Source of the DNA: Mariprofundus sp.
Lineage (GTDB): Bacteria; Pseudomonadota; Zetaproteobacteria; Mariprofundales; Mariprofundaceae
Length of the DNA: 20,727 bases
Reading direction: 5' to 3'
Assembly: GCA_030951065.1 (NCBI GenBank)
Contig: JAUZQH010000046.1
Span: forward strand, 1 to 20,727
Shown piece by piece: positions 15,805-20,727 of the stretch. How positions within the stretch are numbered: the stretch's first letter is position 1; each line of letters starts with the position of its first letter. The position numbers were made by a program, and so were the translations under genes. The notes under the pieces are model-generated. The model ran no database searches and had not been told where the DNA came from. It worked only from the letters and a program-made list of their open reading frames with translations.

Positions 15805-16077
15805 TTAAACAATGCGAAAATCATTGCAGTTATCCGGCAAATGACCAGCAGAAAATTCGATATGCTCAACGTGCGCAAAGCCCGGGCCATGTTTCAACCA
15901 TGCCTGCATGGCAGCCAGGGCTCCGGCTTCGCCACATATACAAGCTTCGACGCTGCCATCGGGTTGATTGCGTACCCATCCTGAAATGCCGAGTTTTCGG
16001 GCTTCAATTTGTGTGTAATAGCGAAATCCCACGCCCTGCACACGCCCCTGAATGCTGACATACAAACAGTCTTTCAC
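15805..16077 (-). CDS. acyP: Acylphosphatase
   Basis: A small enzyme hydrolysing carboxyl-phosphate bonds of acyl phosphates such as acetyl phosphate and carbamoyl phosphate. The 90-residue protein is a complete acylphosphatase domain: the phosphate-binding loop GRVQGVGFRYY with the catalytic Arg, and GWVRNQPDGSVEA with the catalytic Asn. The start is a GTG at 16077 that overlaps the nadB stop as GTGA, so translation is probably coupled to ribosomes finishing nadB. That coupling matters because nadB contains an internal TAG. hemH follows 39 bases downstream. Confidence 0.94.
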   Translation of the reverse strand: MKDCLYVSIQGRVQGVGFRYYTQIEARKLGISGWVRNQPDGSVEACICGEAGALAAMQAWLKHGPGFAHVEHIEFSAGHLPDNCNDFRIV

Positions 16078-16463
16078 AGGTCGGCCGGTTTCAGAATCGT
16101 ATCTTTGCCCTGATCCTCGGTGACAGGATAATCCGTGGAATAGTGCAGGCCGCGTGATTCATGGCGCTGCTGGGCGCTCTGCACAATCAGTTCTGCGACC
16201 TGTGCCAGATTGCGCAATTCCAGCAAATCCTGGCTGACCGGATGCTTCCAGTAATAGGAAGCAATCTCCTCCTGAATCAGGCGCAAACGCCGCCGAGCGC
16301 GTCGCAATCGCTCATTGGAACGTACAATACCGACATAATGCGACATAGTGGCGCGAATTTCATCCCAGTTCTGTTTGATCTGGATACGCTCGGTTTCCGG
16401 CACAATGCCCGATTCATCCCAGGTCGGAACCGGATAACTCGGCGGTTCCGGCTGCTTCAGCAC
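16074..16463 (-). pseudogene. nadB: C-terminal part of L-aspartate oxidase NadB, beyond the in-frame TAG
   Basis: In the same reading frame as the upstream nadB part, only TAG plus four sense codons (Cys-Ala-Ala-Asp) lie between that part and the GTG at 16463. The protein (PVPTWDESGIV, then MSHYVGIVRSNERLRRARRRL, and RNLAQVAELIV) is the NadB C-terminal helical domain, which contributes to the dimeric enzyme and the active-site cap. Alone it has no known function. It could be made by read-through of TAG, by re-initiation at GTG 16463, or not at all. There is no ribosome site at that GTG. Its end overlaps acyP. Sequence downstream of the TAG shows no other stop or frameshift, so decay, if real, is very recent. 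Confidence 0.85.
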
Positions 16464-16475
16464 ATCAGCAGCGCA

Positions 16476-17663
16476 CTAATCGGCCATCACCAGGCATTCC
16501 AGCAGCGAGTTGCTGGCCAGCCGGTTCGCCCCGTGCAGACCTGTGCCTGCGGTTTCCCCGATGGCGTATAAACCGGCTATATCGGTACGGCCATGCACAT
16601 TCGCCCTGATACCCCCGCACAGGTAATGCGCTGCAGGCACGACCGGGACGGGTTCTGCTGTCATATCCAGGCCCAGCTCCAGTAAACGGGCATGGATATT
16701 GCGGAAATGATCCACAATCGCGGCCTTTCCAAGCGGACGCGCATCCAGATACATACAATCCGCTCCCTGTTTTTTCATTTCATGGTCAATGGCGCGTGCC
16801 ACAATATCGCGTGGCGCAAGTTCACCCTGCTCATCATAATCAAACATAAAGCGGCGGCCATGGTGATCCACCAGATATGCGCCTTCGCCGCGCAAAGCCT
16901 CGGACAGCAACATATTGGAGCCCTGCTGGTGAAACAGGCAGGTCGGGTGAAACTGGATGAACTCCAGGTTCATCACCGAACAACCGGCGCGCCAGGCCAT
17001 AGCAATACCATCGCCGGAGGCGGCATGCGGATTCGAGGTATACAGGTAAACCTTGCCTGCACCACCTGTAGCCAGAATGGTTTGTTTGGCCGCGATGGTC
17101 AGTACATTTCCGTCCGGATTCAGAATGTAAGCACCCAGACAGCGATTGTTGTCAGTATGTCCCAGGCGTCGGGAGGTAATCAAATCAATGGCGGCATGCT
17201 GTTCGAGCCGTTGAATATTGGCATGGGGGGTAACCTGTGACAGCAGTGCCTTGCTGATGGCTTGCCCTGTGGCATCTTTGGCATGGGCAATGCGCCTGCT
17301 GCTGTGTCCACCTTCGCGGGTCAAATGCAGCGCACCGCCTTTTCTGTCAAACATGGTGCCGATTTCAATCAATTCTTCAATGATCTCCGTGCCATGGCAG
17401 ACAATGGCACGCACAACATCTTCGTGACACAAGCCGGCTCCGGCGACGAGGGTATCCCGCACATGCGATTCGATGGAGTCTTTGCCAGATGATACGCCGG
17501 CAATGCCACCCTGTGCGTACCAGGTACTGGAATCCTGAAAGGTATCTTTGTTAACCAGCATCACCCGCCCGTGCGGCGCCAGTCGGCTGGCTGCCAGCAA
17601 ACCTGCTGCACCGCTGCCGATAATCAGGAAATCCGTTTTCAACTGTTTTGCCGACACACTCAT
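16476..17663 (-). CDS. nadB: L-aspartate oxidase NadB, main part, ended early by an in-frame TAG
   Basis: Oxidises L-aspartate to iminoaspartate, which NadA turns to quinolinate for NAD synthesis. This 395-residue part holds the FAD domain: DFLIIGSGAAGLLAASRL, STWYAQGGIAGV, HLTREGGHSSRRIAHAKD, LATGGAGKVYLYTSNP, FIQFHPTCL, SEALRGEGAYL, and GIGETAGTGLHGANRLASN-type residues (AIGETAGTGLHGANRLASN). It ends LLECLVMAD at TAG (16478-16476), where homologues continue without a break. The remaining domain follows in frame to 16074, giving 529 codons in all, the usual NadB length. The position aligns with a Ser or similar residue of homologues; one base change from TCG or CAG would explain it. It could be a real mutation, a sequencing error, or a read-through site. 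The start ATG at 17663 has only a weak ribosome site. Confidence 0.93.
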   Translation of the reverse strand: MSVSAKQLKTDFLIIGSGAAGLLAASRLAPHGRVMLVNKDTFQDSSTWYAQGGIAGVSSGKDSIESHVRDTLVAGAGLCHEDVVRAIVCHGTEIIEELIEIGTMFDRKGGALHLTREGGHSSRRIAHAKDATGQAISKALLSQVTPHANIQRLEQHAAIDLITSRRLGHTDNNRCLGAYILNPDGNVLTIAAKQTILATGGAGKVYLYTSNPHAASGDGIAMAWRAGCSVMNLEFIQFHPTCLFHQQGSNMLLSEALRGEGAYLVDHHGRRFMFDYDEQGELAPRDIVARAIDHEMKKQGADCMYLDARPLGKAAIVDHFRNIHARLLELGLDMTAEPVPVVPAAHYLCGGIRANVHGRTDIAGLYAIGETAGTGLHGANRLASNSLLECLVMAD

Positions 17664-17707
17664 ATCGGCGAAGGCTATCCCAGCCGGTTCAATATTTCAC
17701 ATTTAGG

Positions 17708-17770
17708 GAGATGCTGATTAAAGGCATCCTGCCTGTAATCAGTCCGCAAATGCAAAAATGCGATTTTGTG
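17708..17770 (+). repeat. Double-hairpin repeat B, copy 2
   Basis: It aligns without gaps to 6247-6309. Hairpin 1: CTGATTAAAGGC (17714-17725) pairs with GCCTGTAATCAG (17731-17742) with one mismatch, around loop ATCCT. Hairpin 2: GCAAAA (17752-17757) pairs with TTTTGT around ATGCGA. The orientation is opposite to the flanking genes: it lies in the 183-base gap downstream of copA and 45 bases upstream of nadB, both on the minus strand. Either strand folds, so here it could act as a copA 3' hairpin or as part of the nadB leader. I see no other clear terminator for copA. Confidence 0.75.
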
Positions 17771-17846
17771 TTTGATTTGGCAGCTTCTCTGCGGGCGGCA
17801 CGAAAGCACTGATGTGTCAGCGCTTCCTTAGCAACCATACAGCATG

Positions 17847-20552
17847 TTACAGTGGCGTTTTACGCAGCCTGAGCGCATTGGTAATCACCGACACGGAAGA
17901 AAAACTCATAGCTGCCGCCGCAATAATCGGCGACAACAGCAGTCCGAATGCCGGATACAGGACACCGGCTGCAATCGGCACACCGGCGGAATTGTAAATG
18001 AAGGCAAAAAACAGATTCTGACGGATATTCTTCATCGTCGCACGGGATAAACGGCGCGCCCGCACAATGCCGGTCAGATCCCCCTTGATCAGCGTCACGC
18101 CGGCTGATTCCATCGCCACATCGGTGCCGGTACCCATGGCAATGCCGACATGCGCCTGTGCCAGCGCCGGCGCATCGTTGATACCGTCTCCGGCCATGGC
18201 CACCGTTTTCCCTTCAGCCTGCAAGGCTTTGACCACGGCTGCTTTCTGATCCGGCAACACATCGGCTTCGAAACGATCAATACCCAGTTTTGCAGCAACT
18301 GCCGCTGCCGTATTGTGATTATCGCCGGTCAACATGACCACTTCCATCCCCTCATCATGCAGCGCTTTGATTGCATCCGGCGTGGAAGCCTTGATCGGAT
18401 CGGAAACGCCGATCAGACCGGCAAGCTTGCCGTCTACGCCCAGATACATCACCGTTTCACCTCCGCGCTGATGCTCTTCAACAAAGGCGGTTTCATTGGC
18501 CGTATCAATCGCATTGTCCTGCATCAGGCGGATATTGCCCAGCAACACGGCTTTGCCCGCGATACTGGCACTAACACCCTTGCCGGTAACGGCGGTGAAT
18601 CCTTCAACAGCTTCGAGTTCCAGCCCTTTGGCGCTGGCACCTGAAACAATGGCTTCAGCCAGTGGATGTTCACTGGCACGCTCCAGGCTGGCCGCCATGC
18701 GCAATGCCTGGTCTTCATCCATATCGCCAACAGCCTGTACTGTGGTCAGTTTCGGTTTGCCTTCGGTCAGCGTACCGGTCTTGTCGACCACGACGGTATC
18801 TACCTTCTCCATGACCTCCAACACTTCGGCATTCTTGATCAGTACTCCGGCAGTCGCGCCTCGACCGGTTCCGACCATAATCGAAATCGGCGTCGCCAGT
18901 CCCAGGGCGCAGGGGCAGGCGATAATCAGTACGGCCACCGCATTGACAATGGCATGTGCCAAACGCGGTTCCGGCCCGACCAGCATCCAGACAGCAAAGG
19001 CAATCAGGGCAATGCCGACCACGGCGGGCACAAAATAACCGGCCACGGTATCGGCCATTTTCTGAATCGGTGCACGCGAGCGCTGCGCCTCCGACACCAT
19101 ATTGACGATCTGCGACAGCAGTGTATCGGCACCGACTTTTTCGGCTCGCATCAGCAACGAACCATTGCCATTAACGGTTGCGCCAATCAGTTTTTCTCCT
19201 GCCATCTTCTCGACAGGCACCGGTTCGCCGGTAACCATCGATTCATCCACATTGCTCTCGCCCTCGATTACAATGCCATCGACCGGCACCTTTTCGCCGG
19301 GGCGAATGCGCAACACATCACCGGCCACCACATCTTCCAGCGGTACATCAACCTCTGTTCCATCCGCGTTCACACGCCGTGCTGTTTTCGGCGACATCCC
19401 CAGCAACAGCTTAATCGCTTCATTGGTGCGCGAACGGGCGCGCAATTCCAGGACCTGCCCCAGCAAGACCAGCGCTGTGATCACAGCGCCGGCTTCAAAG
19501 TAAACATCAACGAGCCCGCCATCCATCTGCATCACCGGAGGAAAGATGCCGGGTAACAATAACGCCACGACGCTATACAACCAGGCCATGCCGACACCGA
19601 GACCGACCAGTGTAAACATGTTCAGGTTCCAGGTTTTGACCGACAGCCAGAAGCGTTCAAAAAACGGCCAGCCACCCCACAGTATGACCGGCGTAGCCAG
19701 CACAAATTCAATCCATTGTACCATACTCATGGTTAAAGCCGATGGCAGCCATGATGGAGCCAGATCGGCTACCATGGCCAGTATAAATACGGGCACAGCC
19801 AATACCGTACTGACTTTGAGCCGACGGGACATATCATCGAGTTCAGGGTTTTCTTCATCAAGGGTGACCGTGCGCGCGTCCAGCGCCATACCGCATTTCG
19901 GGCACGATCCCGGTTCATCGCGGACCACTTCCGGGTGCATGGGGCAGACATATTCGGTTTTTTCATTCAGCGACGGCGCTGCCATCGGATCGAGCGCCAT
20001 GCCGCAGATCTTGCATGTGCCCGGCCCCTGCTGTTCCTGGCCGGGACACATCGGACAAAAATACATGGCATCCGGATTATCCGGCACGCTGTTTTTTTTA
20101 GCATGATGGTGTTCACAAGCCTGATCCTTGCCTTCATAGGCAGCCGGATCAGCCGAGAACTTTTCGACACAGTGCTGCGAACAGAAATAATAATCGTGCT
20201 CATCATGATGGATATGGTTGGAGGATGCGCGACTGACTTTCATGCCGCAGACCGGATCGTGGGTGCAATCGTCGCCCAGATAATCTTCCGGGTTCCCGTT
20301 AAACTTTTCCAGACATGAGGCACTGCAGAATCGATAATCCACACCGCGAAAGCTGCGCTCATGTTCGCTGTCATTATTGACGCGCATGCCGCACACCGGA
20401 TCCATATCGCCATGCTGCGTATATTGGCCGGGGCTTGCCTCAAATTTATGCAGACATTTTGCGCTACAAAAATGCCATTGATGCCCTTCATGCTCAACAC
20501 TGTGCGGTGAGTCTGTTTTGACTTCCATTCCACAAACAGGATCGATATTCAT
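17847..20552 (-). CDS. Copper-type P1B ATPase with three YHS and two HMBD metal-binding modules
   Basis: A heavy-metal efflux P-type ATPase of 901 residues. The N-terminus has three YHS modules, each starting DPVCGM (about residues 4, 51, 99) and ending in FCS..C (about 28-33, 75-80, 123-128), then two heavy-metal-binding modules of the CPM..P/C..CGM type (about 166-185 and 203-222). No GMTCxxC HMA domain is present. The transport core follows: actuator TGEP (441), transmembrane CPC in [11 protein letters not shown] (546-548), phosphorylation site DKTGT (D590), TGDN and GDGINDAP. The C-terminal membrane segments carry FIYNSAGVP and MSFSS, the residues expected of Cu(I) exporters (P1B-1). The ATG has AAGGAGAG four bases upstream. 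Copper (or silver) export is the likely role; the substrate is inferred, so copA is not asserted. Confidence 0.93.
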   Translation of the reverse strand: MNIDPVCGMEVKTDSPHSVEHEGHQWHFCSAKCLHKFEASPGQYTQHGDMDPVCGMRVNNDSEHERSFRGVDYRFCSASCLEKFNGNPEDYLGDDCTHDPVCGMKVSRASSNHIHHDEHDYYFCSQHCVEKFSADPAAYEGKDQACEHHHAKKNSVPDNPDAMYFCPMCPGQEQQGPGTCKICGMALDPMAAPSLNEKTEYVCPMHPEVVRDEPGSCPKCGMALDARTVTLDEENPELDDMSRRLKVSTVLAVPVFILAMVADLAPSWLPSALTMSMVQWIEFVLATPVILWGGWPFFERFWLSVKTWNLNMFTLVGLGVGMAWLYSVVALLLPGIFPPVMQMDGGLVDVYFEAGAVITALVLLGQVLELRARSRTNEAIKLLLGMSPKTARRVNADGTEVDVPLEDVVAGDVLRIRPGEKVPVDGIVIEGESNVDESMVTGEPVPVEKMAGEKLIGATVNGNGSLLMRAEKVGADTLLSQIVNMVSEAQRSRAPIQKMADTVAGYFVPAVVGIALIAFAVWMLVGPEPRLAHAIVNAVAVLIIACPCALGLATPISIMVGTGRGATAGVLIKNAEVLEVMEKVDTVVVDKTGTLTEGKPKLTTVQAVGDMDEDQALRMAASLERASEHPLAEAIVSGASAKGLELEAVEGFTAVTGKGVSASIAGKAVLLGNIRLMQDNAIDTANETAFVEEHQRGGETVMYLGVDGKLAGLIGVSDPIKASTPDAIKALHDEGMEVVMLTGDNHNTAAAVAAKLGIDRFEADVLPDQKAAVVKALQAEGKTVAMAGDGINDAPALAQAHVGIAMGTGTDVAMESAGVTLIKGDLTGIVRARRLSRATMKNIRQNLFFAFIYNSAGVPIAAGVLYPAFGLLLSPIIAAAAMSFSSVSVITNALRLRKTPL

Positions 20553-20638
20553 CGGTCTCTCCTTATTGTTTCATCTAACTTTCTTCATACAAGCATGATC
20601 TGTTACGCTTACAGGCGAAGGTATCAAGAGATGAAACG

Positions 20639-20666
20639 GCCCCGACCCGGCACGAGGCTTTTTTTT
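20639..20666 (+). terminator. Terminator-like GC hairpin with T8, orientation uncertain
   Basis: GCCCCG (20639-20644) pairs with CGAGGC (20653-20658) with one C-A mismatch around an eight-base loop, then eight Ts follow on the + strand. No + strand gene precedes it. On the minus strand it would follow a possible gene end (TGA at 20681-20679, after the frame QHRTTMGGSRHPGKD from the window edge), with the A-run in front of it and CGTTTC after it. It may therefore end a minus-strand gene that lies mostly outside the window. Frame and identity of that gene cannot be judged from 49 bases. Confidence 0.4.
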
Positions 20667-20727
20667 CAATGCAACCGTTCAGTCTTTGCCAGGATGGCGT
20701 GACCCACCCATAGTCGTGCGATGCTGG

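Noticed and set aside
20600..20630. MerR/CueR-type promoter before the copper ATPase (TTGATA with an imperfect TACCTT/AAGCGTA dyad on the minus strand)
   Set aside because: The dyad matches poorly and no good -10 lies at the 19-20 base spacing these regulators use.

Overview
The window carries ordinary bacterial housekeeping genes, packed tightly, with moderate GC by eye. All recognisable proteins look proteobacterial. The dnaE-accA gene pair in the same order and orientation, the two-subunit pyruvate carboxylase, nadB-acyP-hemH-cstA clustering, and a DnaE whose PHP metal site is partly lost point to Pseudomonadota of the gamma/zeta type. A Mariprofundus-like zetaproteobacterium is a possible guess, but nothing here proves it.

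Left part (1-8210), all on the + strand: msrB (methionine sulfoxide repair), aroB (shikimate pathway), a divergent cobT-like phosphoribosyltransferase, an M48/Ste24-type membrane zinc protease, a cspA-type cold-shock gene with a strong intrinsic terminator, then pycA and pycB, the biotin carboxylase and the carboxyltransferase/biotin carrier subunits of pyruvate carboxylase. pycB ends in an intrinsic terminator where it meets the convergent right part.

Right part (8214-20552), all on the - strand. Read in transcription order it is: a copper-type P1B ATPase with five small metal-binding modules at its N-terminus; nadB, broken by an in-frame TAG; acyP, overlapping the nadB stop by GTGA; hemH; cstA; dnaE; accA; and tRNA-Ser(CGA) only 13 nt after accA. 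The last 175 bases hold the copA leader, a terminator-like hairpin and possibly the end of another gene.

No mobile element, CRISPR array or defence locus was seen. The most unusual content is between genes. Repeat family A (two copies, after the cobT-like gene and after pycA) is a long imperfect palindrome whose arms differ in sequence between copies but keep their pairing, and it ends in GTTA. Repeat family B (two copies, before pycB and between copA and nadB) is a 63-nt ungapped element with two hairpins, also with compensatory changes. A copy 2 and B copy 1 abut and together fill the pycA-pycB gap. The other notable points are the amber codon in nadB and the altered active-site motifs of the CobT-like protein.
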